Assembly (NCBI GenBank): GCA_910587715.1
Contig: CAJUMV010000032.1
Location: forward strand, 1-46,985
DNA from: an uncultured Lachnospiraceae bacterium
GTDB lineage: Bacteria; Bacillota; Clostridia; Lachnospirales; Lachnospiraceae
Length of the DNA stretch: 46,985 nt
Direction: 5' to 3'
The position numbers were made by a program, and so were the translations under genes. Positions within the stretch are counted from its first letter, which is position 1, and each line of letters opens with the position of its first letter. Shown here piece after piece: positions 8,732 through 18,030 of the stretch. Below the pieces are notes generated by a model, which was given only the letters and a program-made list of their open reading frames with translations, made no database searches and had not been told where the DNA came from.

Positions 8732-10021
8732 ATGAAGACAGATATCAGAGAACGATACAGTTGGTTTGGCATTTCGGAAGCGGTTTACCGATTCGGGGAG
8801 GAAGTACTTGACGTACTTGCGCCGCGTTTTGTGCAGATTGACGAAACTGCGGAGTACAACCAGCTTAAGGTGATACATGCTATGCAGAAGGCGGGCGTCA
8901 GCGAGGCGTGTCTGCTCGGGACAACGGGTTACGGCTACAATGATCTGGGACGAGACACGTTGGAAAAGGTGTATGCGGACGTTTTCCGGACGGAAGACGC
9001 GCTGGTGCGTCCCCAGATTACCTGCGGCACCCATGCGCTGGCGCTGGCTCTTATGAGCAACCTGCGTCCCGGCGACGAATTGCTGTCTCCGGTGGGAAAG
9101 CCCTATGACACGCTGGAAGAGGTCATCGGCATCCGCCCCTCCAGGGGTTCTCTTGCGGAGTATGGCATTTCTTACAAACAGGTAGACCTTCTGCCGGACG
9201 GCAGTTTTGACTACGAAGGCATCCGCGGCGCCATAAGCGAAAAGACGCGGCTTATCACCATTCAGCGCTCCAAAGGCTACCAGACAAGACCGACCCTGTC
9301 TGTGGCGCGCATCGGCGAGCTGATCGCCTTTGTGAAGCAGATCAAGCCGGATGTGCTCGTGATGGTGGACAACTGTTACGGGGAGTTTGTGGAGACCACT
9401 GAGCCTTCCGAGGTGGGGGCTGATATGGTGGTCGGGTCGCTTATCAAGAATCCGGGCGGGGGGCTGGCGCCCATCGGTGGTTATATTGCCGGAAAGAGAG
9501 AATGTGTGGAGAATGCCGCCTGTCGCCTGACTTCCCCGGGACTGGCAAAGGAGGTTGGAGCCTCGCTCGGCATCCTTCCCGCCTTTTATCAGGGGCTTTT
9601 CCTTGCGCCCACGGTGACGGCATCTGCTTTAAAAGGTGCCATTTTCGCGGCGAATATCTATGAAAAGCTCGGCTTTGCCGTGGTGCCTGATGGGACGGAG
9701 AGCCGCCACGACATCATTCAGGCGGTGACCTTTGGCACGCCGGAGGGGGTATGTGCCTTCTGCGAGGGTATTCAGGCGGCGGCGCCGGTGGACAGCTTCG
9801 TAAAACCGGAGCCGTGGGATATGCCGGGCTATGACTCCAAGGTCATTATGGCGGCGGGCGCCTTTGTTTCCGGCTCCTCCATCGAGCTTTCCGCCGACGG
9901 CCCCATCGCGCCGCCCTATGCGGTTTATTTTCAGGGCGGTCTGACCTTCCCCCATGCGAAGCTGGGCATTCTAAAGAGCCTGCAGAATTTGGTAGATAGG
10001 GGAATTGGCAGTATATGCTGA
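8732..10021 (+). CDS. Methionine gamma-lyase-like PLP protein (aluminium-resistance family)
   Basis: A 429-residue fold-type I PLP enzyme of the Met_gamma_lyase family that is often labelled aluminium resistance protein. Visible signatures are GTTGYGYNDLGRDTLE (about 70), the cofactor-stacking region QITCGTHALALAL, the Asp-containing VDNCYGEFVE (about 230) and SLIKNPGGGLAPIGGYIAG (about 255), where the Lys is the expected Schiff-base residue. The reaction is not firmly known; C-S lyase activity on sulfur amino acids is the family inference. The ATG at 8732 follows AAAGGA with an 11-base gap; an upstream in-frame ATG at 8711 has no ribosome site. Confidence 0.88.
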   Translation: MKTDIRERYSWFGISEAVYRFGEEVLDVLAPRFVQIDETAEYNQLKVIHAMQKAGVSEACLLGTTGYGYNDLGRDTLEKVYADVFRTEDALVRPQITCGTHALALALMSNLRPGDELLSPVGKPYDTLEEVIGIRPSRGSLAEYGISYKQVDLLPDGSFDYEGIRGAISEKTRLITIQRSKGYQTRPTLSVARIGELIAFVKQIKPDVLVMVDNCYGEFVETTEPSEVGADMVVGSLIKNPGGGLAPIGGYIAGKRECVENAACRLTSPGLAKEVGASLGILPAFYQGLFLAPTVTASALKGAIFAANIYEKLGFAVVPDGTESRHDIIQAVTFGTPEGVCAFCEGIQAAAPVDSFVKPEPWDMPGYDSKVIMAAGAFVSGSSIELSADGPIAPPYAVYFQGGLTFPHAKLGILKSLQNLVDRGIGSIC

Positions 10022-10068
10022 ACGTTATTTTTAAACAGACCAGCCAAGACAGATAAACGATTCTGGCG

Positions 10069-10106
10069 GATGTACACAAAAAATTTCCAGTTTTCTTGTG
10101 TACATC
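10069..10106. promoter_or_regulatory. Perfect 11-bp inverted repeat upstream of the DUF4321 gene
   Basis: GATGTACACAA (10069-10079) and TTGTGTACATC (10096-10106) are perfect arms around a 16-base spacer. No T run follows, so it is a weak terminator candidate for the upstream gene. It could be an operator: the right arm includes a possible -35 (TTGTGT), and the -10-like TAAAAT lies at 10122-10127, although that spacing is long. Confidence 0.5.
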
Positions 10107-10157
10107 AAATTCCGATTGTGTTAAAATGAGCCTTGGGGAAAGGAGATTGTATTTTTT

Positions 10158-10394
10158 ATGCGCAAAAATAACTGGGCGTGCTTCCTGCTGATTCTGGCGG
10201 GAATCGTGATTGGCGGCTTTATCGGAAGCCTGTTTCCCTCCACTTGGCTGAACTACGGGCAGTCCTTCGGTCTGTCGCAGCCTATGGTGCTGGATTTGGG
10301 TATTTTAAGCGTTACCTTCGGCTTGTCGATTAAGATCACGATAGCAAGCATTCTGGGAATCGCTCTGGCGATTATCATATACCGCATGATCTGA
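10158..10394 (+). CDS. DUF4321-type small membrane protein
   Basis: A 78-residue protein with two hydrophobic segments (about 8-27 and 52-76) separated by a short polar stretch. The N-terminal RKNNWACFLLILAGIVIGG and the order before radC-mreB resemble the DUF4321 family of Clostridia. Function is unknown. The start follows an AAAGGAGA ribosome site. Its position next to radC and mre genes suggests an envelope role, but this is inference from neighbours only. Confidence 0.75.
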   Translation: MRKNNWACFLLILAGIVIGGFIGSLFPSTWLNYGQSFGLSQPMVLDLGILSVTFGLSIKITIASILGIALAIIIYRMI

Positions 10395-10432
10395 CCGTCC
10401 TTTTGGAGAGAAGCTGTCGGGAAAGAGACTGC

Positions 10433-11158
10433 ATGAAAACAGCAAAGTGTGAGAACAATGAGTATTACAGGCAGCAAAATCTTCCATTTGAGAAGTTTGC
10501 CGCCTTCGGAAGCGAGAGCCTGACAGACTCTGAGCTTCTGGCGATTCTCCTTCGGACGGGGACGAAAGGCGTCAGTGCGAGGGAGCTTGGCGAACGGGTG
10601 TTATCCGAGACAGCCAGATACGGAAACGGTCTTTTGGGTCTGTATCACATATCCGTGAAGGATTTGCAAAAGATTGAGGGAATCGGCGGGGTAAAGGCGG
10701 TTCAGCTGAAAGCGATTGCCGAGTTTGCAAAAAGAATGGCAAGGGCGAAGGCGAAGAGCACGCTTTCCTTCCACGAACCCTATTCGGTTGCAGATTACTA
10801 CATGGAGCGGTTCCGCCATGAGAGCGTGGAACACATCCTGCTTCTGCTTTTGGATTCGGGATACCATCTGATTGGAGAGGAGATACTCTCCAAGGGTACG
10901 GTTAACGCTTCCCTTCTGTCACCCAGAGAAGTGTTTACACATGCTTTCCGAAACGGCGCGGCGGGAATTATGCTTCTGCATAACCATCCGGGCGGAAATC
11001 CTGTTCCGAGCGAGAACGACCTTCTGGTCACGGAGCGCATCGGGCGGACGGGGGAACTGACGGATATTCCGCTGATTGACCATATTATTCTGGGGGACAA
11101 CAATTATTTCAGCTTTCGGGAAAGTAAACTACTTACGGATAACGCGCAAAGCGAATAA
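10433..11158 (+). CDS. radC: RadC family JAB/MPN metalloprotease-like protein
   Basis: A 241-residue protein with an N-terminal helix-hairpin-helix region (LQKIEGIGGVKAVQLKAI, about 75-95) and a C-terminal JAB/MPN domain with the zinc ligands in LLHNHPGGNPVPSENDLLVT (about 180-200). Although named for DNA repair, its biochemical role is unresolved. In Clostridia and Bacillus it commonly precedes mreB, as here. The frame is open back to a TTG at 10403, but the ATG at 10433 gives the typical N terminus and follows GGGAAAGAG. Confidence 0.9.
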   Translation: MKTAKCENNEYYRQQNLPFEKFAAFGSESLTDSELLAILLRTGTKGVSARELGERVLSETARYGNGLLGLYHISVKDLQKIEGIGGVKAVQLKAIAEFAKRMARAKAKSTLSFHEPYSVADYYMERFRHESVEHILLLLLDSGYHLIGEEILSKGTVNASLLSPREVFTHAFRNGAAGIMLLHNHPGGNPVPSENDLLVTERIGRTGELTDIPLIDHIILGDNNYFSFRESKLLTDNAQSE

Positions 11159-11193
11159 AAGTTCTAACGTAAAAAGAAAGGGGTACATTTACC

Positions 11194-12204
11194 TTGGCAA
11201 ACAACGCATTTGGGATTGACCTGGGCACCAGCAACATCAAAATCTATAATCGCGCGGACGACGACGTCTTTGTAGAAAAAAACATGATAGCCATCGAGAA
11301 TAAAAGGACGCTCTTCGCATACGGCGACGCGGCGTTCGAGATGTACGAGAAGGCGCCAAGCAATATCAGCATCACTTATCCGTTAAGCAACGGCGTGATT
11401 GCGGATATTCAGAATATGGAGACGCTTGTCAAGTATTTCTTGAACGGCATGATGAGAAATAACGTGCGTCCCGCTGACTACTACATCGCCGTTCCATGGG
11501 ATGTGACGGAGGTGGAGAAGCGCGCCTTTAAGGACCTGATCAAAGAATCCAACGTGAAGGCGAGAAAGGTCATGGTGGTAGATAAGGCTGTAGCGGACGG
11601 TCTCGGGCTTGGCATCGACGTGAAAAATTCGCAGGGTGTCCTCGTGGTCAACGTAGGCTTTGATACGACGGAAATCTCCATTCTTTCGCTGGGTGGCATT
11701 GTCCTAAGCCGTCTGATTAAAGTGGGCGGACGCAAATTCGACGAGGCGATCAAGGCGGCGGTGCGCCGTGAGTACAGCCTGATCATCGGCGGAAAGACGG
11801 CGGAGATTGTGAAAATTTCCCTTCTGGAGCTGGAGCAGGAGAGAGAGGGCGCCGTGGTCTACGGCAGGGATATCGTGACCGGACTCCCCGTGGAGAGAGA
11901 AATCCCCACCGCTCTTGTGGACGAGTGCCTGATTGAGCATTTTAATTCGATCATCGATAACATCAAGGTGATTCTGGAGCGTACGCCGCCGGAGTTAGCG
12001 GCTGATATCTACCGCCACGGCATTTACCTGACGGGCGGCGCTTCTCAGGTGAGCAAGCTGGCGCAGCTGATGAGCAAGGGCACGGGTCTGCAGGTGAACG
12101 TCTCCGAAAATCCGGTGACCAGTGTGGCGCTCGGACTTGGAAAGATCATCAAGGAAGAAAATTATAAATCGGTTGCTTACGCGATAGAAGGAATGAGTAA
12201 ATGA
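11194..12204 (+). CDS. mreB: Rod shape-determining protein MreB
   Basis: A 336-residue actin-like ATPase. Phosphate-1 motif GIDLGTSNIKIY is at residues 7-18, the phosphate-2 region is VVNVGFDTTEISILSLGG (about 153-170) and the adenosine motif is YLTGGASQVSKL (about 279). Membrane-associated filaments of MreB direct MreC, MreD, PBP2 and RodA, all encoded downstream. The start is TTG at 11194 after AAAGAAAGGGG. The stop overlaps the mreC start as ATGA. The sequence is fairly diverged from the canonical MreB (for example VPWDVTEVEKRAF), so Mbl- or MreBH-like paralogy is possible. Confidence 0.93.
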   Translation: MANNAFGIDLGTSNIKIYNRADDDVFVEKNMIAIENKRTLFAYGDAAFEMYEKAPSNISITYPLSNGVIADIQNMETLVKYFLNGMMRNNVRPADYYIAVPWDVTEVEKRAFKDLIKESNVKARKVMVVDKAVADGLGLGIDVKNSQGVLVVNVGFDTTEISILSLGGIVLSRLIKVGGRKFDEAIKAAVRREYSLIIGGKTAEIVKISLLELEQEREGAVVYGRDIVTGLPVEREIPTALVDECLIEHFNSIIDNIKVILERTPPELAADIYRHGIYLTGGASQVSKLAQLMSKGTGLQVNVSENPVTSVALGLGKIIKEENYKSVAYAIEGMSK

Positions 12205-13070
12205 GTCCAATCGTCAAAAGAAAAGGAGAGAAATTTACGTTACCCGGTAAATATCTCCTTTTTATTTTAACAATTCTCTGCACAGCAATGGTTTTGCTGA
12301 CCTTTAACACAAAAGTGTTTAGCGGACCGTTGTCTGCCGTTGCGGGGTATATCGTGGTTCCCTTTGAGGAAGGAATCAGCGTGGTGGGAAGCTGGCTTTC
12401 CGGACGCTCGGAGGAGCTGGTGCAGATTAGGGAGCTTCTCGCCCAGAATGAGCAGTTAAAACAGCAGGTGGATGAGCTGACCATGGAGAATACGAGACTC
12501 CAGCAGGATCGCTATGAGCTGACGAACCTGCGGGAGCTTTACAGTCTTGACGCCCAGTATGACGAGTACGAGATGACGGGCGCGCGCATTATTGCCAGAG
12601 ATTCCGGCAACTGGTTTTACTCCTTTGTCATCAATAAAGGTGCTAGCGACGGCATTGCCGTTGACATGAACGTGATGGCGGGGAGCGGTCTTGTAGGACG
12701 CGTGGTGGATGTTGGTCCCAATTGGGCGAAGGTGAAGTCCATCATTGCGGACGACTCCAACGTGAGTGCCATGGTGCTAGCCAGCGCGGACCGCATGGTC
12801 GTCTCCGGGAACCTGAAGCTTTACGCATCGGGTGTTATTGAATTTGGGCAGCTTGTGGACAGCGATGATGTGGTGGTGGAGGGGGATAAGGTGGTTACCT
12901 CCGATATCAGTGACAAGTATCTGCCGGGCATTCTGATCGGCTATATCAACACGATTAATCAGGATGCGAACAATCTGACGAAGTCCGGATACATAACCCC
13001 TGCCGTTGACTTTGAGCATTTGGAAGAGGTTTTGGTGATCCGGCAGTTGAAACAGACCCCTCCCGACTAG
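12201..13070 (+). CDS. mreC: Rod shape-determining protein MreC
   Basis: A 289-residue bitopic protein. After a basic start (IVKRKGEKF) a transmembrane helix spans about 16-36, followed by a coiled coil rich in E/Q/L (about 68-105) and the double beta-barrel MreC domain (about 118-280) with ARIIARDSGNWFYSFVINKGASDGI and VVTSDISDKYLPGILIGYI. It forms an extracytoplasmic scaffold that activates PBP2 in the elongasome. Its first codon overlaps the mreB stop by 4 bases. Confidence 0.95.
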   Translation: MSPIVKRKGEKFTLPGKYLLFILTILCTAMVLLTFNTKVFSGPLSAVAGYIVVPFEEGISVVGSWLSGRSEELVQIRELLAQNEQLKQQVDELTMENTRLQQDRYELTNLRELYSLDAQYDEYEMTGARIIARDSGNWFYSFVINKGASDGIAVDMNVMAGSGLVGRVVDVGPNWAKVKSIIADDSNVSAMVLASADRMVVSGNLKLYASGVIEFGQLVDSDDVVVEGDKVVTSDISDKYLPGILIGYINTINQDANNLTKSGYITPAVDFEHLEEVLVIRQLKQTPPD

Positions 13071-13078
13071 GAGAAATT

Positions 13079-13600
13079 GTGATGAAGCGTGGCATTATTA
13101 CCGCATTAATGATTTTCATATGCTTTCTGTTACAGTGTACGGTATTCCGCGCGCTGGCTTTCGGGGGGATTGTGCCCAATCTGCTGATTGTGCTGACGGC
13201 TTCCTTCGGCTTTATGCGGGGGGAGAAAACAGGGCTTTTGATCGGCTTTTTCTGCGGGCTGCTGGTGGATATCTTTTTCGCCAGTGTGATTGGGTTTTAC
13301 GCGCTTTTATACATGTATATCGGGTATATGAACGGGAAGTTCGCGCAGATTTTTTATCCGCAGGACATTAAGCTGCCTGTGGCGCTGATTTTGTGCAGCG
13401 ATTTTTTGTATGGTATCGGGTGTTATGTTATTTTATTCCTGCTGCGGGGGCGCTTTGAATTTACATATTATCTTCTGCACATTATTTTACCGGAAATTGT
13501 GTACACCATTGCGGTTACTTTGCTTTTATACCCGCTCATTCTCTGGATCAACACAGGGCTTGAGCGCAGCGAACTGAGGAGCGGAAAGAAGTTTGTTTGA
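13079..13600 (+). CDS. mreD: Rod shape-determining protein MreD
   Basis: A 173-residue integral membrane protein with about five hydrophobic helices and the MreD signature VPNLLIVLTASFGFMRGEKTGLLIGFFCGLLVDIFF (split here for family recognition: PNLLIV at about 32 and GLLVDIFF at about 59). It joins MreC and RodA/PBP2 in the elongation machinery. AGGAGA precedes adjacent GTG (13079) and ATG (13082) codons, either of which could initiate. Its end overlaps the PBP2 start. Confidence 0.92.
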   Translation: MMKRGIITALMIFICFLLQCTVFRALAFGGIVPNLLIVLTASFGFMRGEKTGLLIGFFCGLLVDIFFASVIGFYALLYMYIGYMNGKFAQIFYPQDIKLPVALILCSDFLYGIGCYVILFLLRGRFEFTYYLLHIILPEIVYTIAVTLLLYPLILWINTGLERSELRSGKKFV

Positions 13601-16469
13601 GGAACTCTTAGAGCATTTTAAAGAAAATTTTTTGAATATGGTTACCTCCCGGCTTCTCGTGCTGCTGCTTGTGATAGTCGGAATGGGCGGATATCTGGTT
13701 TACTGGATCTTTCAGCTCCAGATTGTGAACGGGGAGCAGTATTACAATGACTTTCAGCTAAAGATTAAGAAGGAGAGGACGCTTCCCGCCACCAGAGGCA
13801 ATATTTTGGACAGGGACGGGAATCTGCTTGCCTACAATGAGCTGGCGTACTCCGTCACCATCGAGGACGTGTACGAGTCGGGACGGGGAAAAAATGCGAA
13901 GCTGAACGATACCATCCGCAGACTGATTGCCATGATTGAAGAAAACGGCGACCATGTGATCAGCGATTTCCACATCGAGGTCAACAAGAGCGGACAGTAT
14001 GTGTACAACGTGGAGGGCACGCAGCTTCTGCGGTTTCTGGCGGACATTTACGGCTACGCGTCCATAGACGATCTGAAGGAGCGGGAGAAAGCCGCCGCCC
14101 CCGAGGATGTGGTGAAATACTTGTGCGGGACAAGCCGGTACGGTATCGGCGATTATACGGATGATGAGGATTCGGACAGCTTTGTGGAAGGGCTTGGCTT
14201 TTCTAGGGAAGAAGTGGTAAAGATCATTACCATCCGCTACGCTATGAGCGCCAACAGCTACCAGAGATATATCGCTACCACGGTGGCGGAAAACGTTTCA
14301 CAGGAGACGGTGGCGGTCATTATGGAGAATGCGGACAGTCTGGACGGCGTGGCGATCGCCGAGGGGACGATTCGCAAATACAATGAGAGCATCTACTACG
14401 CGCAGGTCATCGGTTACACGGGACGAGTGGCGCAGGAAGAGCTGCAGGCGCTGCAGGCGCAGGACCCTTCCTATGATTTGAATGATACCGTAGGCAAATC
14501 CGGGATTGAAGCCTCTATGGAGATGGAATTGCAGGGCAAAAAGGGATCCGAAACCGTGTATGTGGATAATATGGGTAAAGTGGTGGAGACCAGCGACCGG
14601 GTGGAGCCTGCAGCGGGCAACGATATCGTGCTGACGCTGGATACCGGGCTGCAGAAGGCGTGCTATCATATTCTGGAATCCAAACTTGCCGCGATTCTTC
14701 TGAACAAGATTGAAAATATCAAGGAGTATACGCCGCCGGAGGGGGGCAGCGGCGGGAATATTCCCATTCCCATCTACGACGTGTACTATGCCTGCATTAA
14801 CAATAATGTAATCGACACCACACACTTTACGTCGGAGTATGCGGGTGATACGGAAAAAGCCGTGCAGGAGGCTTATCTGGACAAAAAGGCACGGGTTTTC
14901 GCTACGCTCGAGGACGAGCTGACGGAGAGCTGTACACCCTACGAGGCGCTGACGGAGGAATATCAGGTATATGAAAGCTATGTGGCGGCGGCGTTGTATG
15001 AACGGGATATTCTGATGGAGGATGTGGTGGACAAAAACGACGCCACTTACATTGCCTGGACAAAGGATGAGGTCATCAGCTTAAACGAGTATCTGAATTA
15101 TGCCATCGCGCAGAACTGGATCAATGTCTCCAAGCTGGATATTGACTCGCGCTATTCCGATTCGGTGGAGATTTACAATAAGATTCTCGAATATATTTTC
15201 GAAGTGCTTGACAAAGACCTGGACTTTGATAAAAGGATTTACCGTTATATGATTTTAAACGACGAGATTACCGGGCGGCAAATCTGTGAGCTCTTGATGG
15301 AGCAGTATGTGGTGGAACCGACGGAGGAGGAAATCGCACAGTTTCGTGCTGGGGCGGTGACGCCTTATGCATTCATGCGAAACCGCATCGAGCAGCTCGA
15401 CCTGACGCCGGCGCAGCTGGCACTTGATCCTTACTCCGGCTCCATCGTCGTCACGGATGTTAATACTGGGGATGTGCTTGCCATCGCCACTTATCCGAGC
15501 TATGATAATAACCGGATGGCGAACGGCGTGGACGCGGCATATTTCGCGAGCCTGAGAAACGATTTGTCAAGCCCCATGTTAAATTACGCGACCCAGCAGC
15601 GGACCGCGCCCGGTTCCACCTTTAAGCCGGTGTCAGCCACGGCAGGGCTTCTGGAGGGTGTCATTACCCTGACAGATACCATCACCTGTGTGGGTATCTT
15701 TGACAAAATCACCCAGCCGCCCAAATGTCATATTTATCCCGGCGCGCACGGCGCCTTAAATATGACTGGGGGCTTACGCTATTCCTGCAACTATTTCTTT
15801 TACGAGGTTGGTTACCGTCTGGGGACGGTGGGAGATACCTACAATGACAGCGTGGGCCTGAATAAGCTTGCTAAGTACGCGGATATGTATGGGCTTTCGG
15901 AAACCTCCGGCATTGAGATCGAGGAGTATGCGCCGGGTGTATCCGATTTGGACGCAGTCCGTTCTGCCATCGGTCATGGTACGAACAACTACACCACGGC
16001 AGGGCTTGCGCGATATGTTACAACCGTTGCAAACAGCGGAACATGTTATAATCTAACTCTGGTAGATAAGGTGGAAGACCAGAACGGCGGCACGATTCGC
16101 GATAACGCTGCCGCGGTCAGAAACCGGATCGACATGGATCCGGCGTACTGGAACGCCATTCATCTGGGAATGCGCCAGGTGGTGGAGAATAAGGCGTATT
16201 TTGCGGATTTGGATGTGAATGTGGCAGGAAAGACCGGTACGGCACAGGAGAGCAAGAACCGTCCAAACCACGCGCTCTTTATCAGCTACGCGCCCTATGA
16301 GTCGCCGGAAATATCGGTGACGGTGCGTGTGGCGAATGGCTATACATCCGACTATGCGGCGCAGATTGCCAAGGATGTGTATGAGTATCATTACGGGCTG
16401 AAGGATGAAGATGAAATCATTACCGGTATGGCAGGTAGTCTGGAGGGCGGCGCGATCAACGCCGATTAA
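13593..16469 (+). CDS. mrdA: Penicillin-binding protein 2 (class B transpeptidase)
   Basis: A 958-residue class B PBP, well above the 600-720 usual for the family. A transmembrane anchor (about 19-40) is followed by the dimerisation domain with RGNILDRDGNLLAYN (about 69). The transpeptidase domain keeps all three catalytic motifs: STFK (nucleophile S675), SCN (S731-N733) and KTG (880-882). Between LTLDTGLQKACYHILESKLA and LDPYSGSIVVTDVNTGDVLAIATYP about 250 residues rich in E, D and Y are inserted. The start is TTG after GGAAAGAAG, overlapping mreD by 8 bases. It cross-links lateral-wall peptidoglycan with RodA, encoded 1.8 kb downstream. Confidence 0.95.
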   Translation: MFEELLEHFKENFLNMVTSRLLVLLLVIVGMGGYLVYWIFQLQIVNGEQYYNDFQLKIKKERTLPATRGNILDRDGNLLAYNELAYSVTIEDVYESGRGKNAKLNDTIRRLIAMIEENGDHVISDFHIEVNKSGQYVYNVEGTQLLRFLADIYGYASIDDLKEREKAAAPEDVVKYLCGTSRYGIGDYTDDEDSDSFVEGLGFSREEVVKIITIRYAMSANSYQRYIATTVAENVSQETVAVIMENADSLDGVAIAEGTIRKYNESIYYAQVIGYTGRVAQEELQALQAQDPSYDLNDTVGKSGIEASMEMELQGKKGSETVYVDNMGKVVETSDRVEPAAGNDIVLTLDTGLQKACYHILESKLAAILLNKIENIKEYTPPEGGSGGNIPIPIYDVYYACINNNVIDTTHFTSEYAGDTEKAVQEAYLDKKARVFATLEDELTESCTPYEALTEEYQVYESYVAAALYERDILMEDVVDKNDATYIAWTKDEVISLNEYLNYAIAQNWINVSKLDIDSRYSDSVEIYNKILEYIFEVLDKDLDFDKRIYRYMILNDEITGRQICELLMEQYVVEPTEEEIAQFRAGAVTPYAFMRNRIEQLDLTPAQLALDPYSGSIVVTDVNTGDVLAIATYPSYDNNRMANGVDAAYFASLRNDLSSPMLNYATQQRTAPGSTFKPVSATAGLLEGVITLTDTITCVGIFDKITQPPKCHIYPGAHGALNMTGGLRYSCNYFFYEVGYRLGTVGDTYNDSVGLNKLAKYADMYGLSETSGIEIEEYAPGVSDLDAVRSAIGHGTNNYTTAGLARYVTTVANSGTCYNLTLVDKVEDQNGGTIRDNAAAVRNRIDMDPAYWNAIHLGMRQVVENKAYFADLDVNVAGKTGTAQESKNRPNHALFISYAPYESPEISVTVRVANGYTSDYAAQIAKDVYEYHYGLKDEDEIITGMAGSLEGGAINAD

Positions 16470-16501
16470 ATGCCAGATGATATAAAGATTGAGGTGTGAA
16501 T

Positions 16502-17182
16502 ATGAAAAATGCAGTAATTATCAAGAGTTTTCCAAACGGGCTTTCCATCTTTTTAGACAGCGAGCTTCCTTTTTCGCAGCTTCTTAATGAGATAGCCATG
16601 AAATTCAGCGAGTCCGCCAATTTCTTTAAGGATGCCAGCATGGTACTCTCCTTTGAAGGCAGGGTGCTTTCCGATCAGGAGGAGCGTCAGATCGTGGATG
16701 TGATATCAGCCAATTCCCGTTTGAAGATTGTCTGTATTATGGGGAAAGATGAGGAGACGGAACGGAACTTTGTCAAGGCGCTGCAGCAGCTTTCTTTCCA
16801 TCAGGAGGTGATGGAGAACGCAGGGCAGTTCTATAAGGGAACCTTAAAGGACGGACAGATTCTGGAGACGGAAAACAGCATCATTGTGCTGGGGGACGTC
16901 TATCCGGGCGCCTGTATCATATCCAGCAAGGATATCGTGGTACTGGGCGGTCTTTTCGGACAGGCTTACGCCGGAGGCAACGGCGAGGACGGGCATTTTG
17001 TGGTGGCGCTTGAAATGTCGCCGGAGAAATTAAAAATCGGCGATTTCAAATATAAAACTTCAGAGAAACAGAGCAAATGGTCGATCAAACCGAAGATCCA
17101 GCCGAAAATTGCTTATGTGAACGACGCCAGAGTAATCATTGAGCCGATTACCAAAGAATTACTGAATGATCTTCCATTTTAG
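16502..17182 (+). CDS. minC: Septum site-determining protein MinC
   Basis: A 226-residue FtsZ-assembly inhibitor. The N-terminal domain (1-100) begins NAVIIKSFPNGLSIFL, and the C-terminal beta-helix domain (about 110-200) has the repeated glycine turns SIIVLGDVYPGACIISSKDIVVLGGLFGQAYAGG (here in parts: GDVYPGA, GGLFGQAYAGG). With MinD it blocks division at the poles. ATG 16502 follows GAGG with 7 bases; an in-frame GTG at 16496 is less well placed. It lies between PBP2 and minD, so division-site and elongation genes share one transcription direction. Confidence 0.93.
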   Translation: MKNAVIIKSFPNGLSIFLDSELPFSQLLNEIAMKFSESANFFKDASMVLSFEGRVLSDQEERQIVDVISANSRLKIVCIMGKDEETERNFVKALQQLSFHQEVMENAGQFYKGTLKDGQILETENSIIVLGDVYPGACIISSKDIVVLGGLFGQAYAGGNGEDGHFVVALEMSPEKLKIGDFKYKTSEKQSKWSIKPKIQPKIAYVNDARVIIEPITKELLNDLPF

Positions 17183-17227
17183 AGATCAATCAGTGGACGA
17201 TAACAATTCATCAATGGAGGACTTGCT

Positions 17228-18019
17228 ATGAGTGAAGTGATTGTCGTCACGTCAGGGAAAGGCGGGGTGGGAAAGACCACCACCTCTGCAAACGTCGGAA
17301 CAGGTCTTGCCGCCATGGGAAAAAAGGTGATCCTCATTGACACGGACATCGGTCTTAGGAACCTCGATGTCGTGATGGGGCTGGAGAACCGGATTGTATA
17401 CAATCTGGTGGATGTGGTGGAGGGAAACTGCCGCATCAAGCAGGCGATCATACGGGACAAGCGTTACCCGACCCTGTTTCTTCTGCCATCGGCGCAGACA
17501 AAGGATAAAAGCGCGGTGAATCCCTCCCAGATGGTGCGTATGATAAGCCATCTGCGGGATCAGTTTGACTATATCATTCTGGACTGCCCGGCAGGGATTG
17601 AACAGGGGTTTCAGAACGCCATCGCGGGCGCGGACAGGGCGCTGGTGGTGACGACTCCGGAGGTTTCTGCAATCCGGGATGCAGACAGGATCATCGGTCT
17701 TCTGGAAGCAAACGAAATACATAGGATGGATCTGATCATCAATCGAATCAGACAGGATATGATAAAAAGAGGCGATATGATGTCCTCGGAGGATGTGGTG
17801 GATATTTTATCGCTGCCTCTGATCGGAAGGGTGCCGGATGATGAAAACGTGGTGATAGCCACGAATCAGGGAGAACCGCTTGTGGGAAGCAATACGCTGG
17901 CGGGGAAGGCATACCAGAATATCTGTTACCGGCTCATAGGCGAGGAGGTTCCTTTCATGGATTTTGACAAGGGTGTCTCGTTCTGGACGAGAGTGACAGG
18001 TATTTTCCATAAAGGTTAG
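17228..18019 (+). CDS. minD: Septum site-determining ATPase MinD
   Basis: A 263-residue ParA/MinD ATPase with the deviant Walker A motif KGGVGKTT (residues 11-18), switch I DTDIGLRNLD (about 38), switch II DCPAGIEQGF (about 119) and a C-terminal amphipathic tail (FDKGVSFWTRVTGIFHKG) expected to bind membrane in the ATP state. It recruits MinC and is displaced by MinE, encoded next. The start follows ATGGAGGAC. Confidence 0.97.
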   Translation: MSEVIVVTSGKGGVGKTTTSANVGTGLAAMGKKVILIDTDIGLRNLDVVMGLENRIVYNLVDVVEGNCRIKQAIIRDKRYPTLFLLPSAQTKDKSAVNPSQMVRMISHLRDQFDYIILDCPAGIEQGFQNAIAGADRALVVTTPEVSAIRDADRIIGLLEANEIHRMDLIINRIRQDMIKRGDMMSSEDVVDILSLPLIGRVPDDENVVIATNQGEPLVGSNTLAGKAYQNICYRLIGEEVPFMDFDKGVSFWTRVTGIFHKG

Positions 18020-18030
18020 GGGGGATTGTT

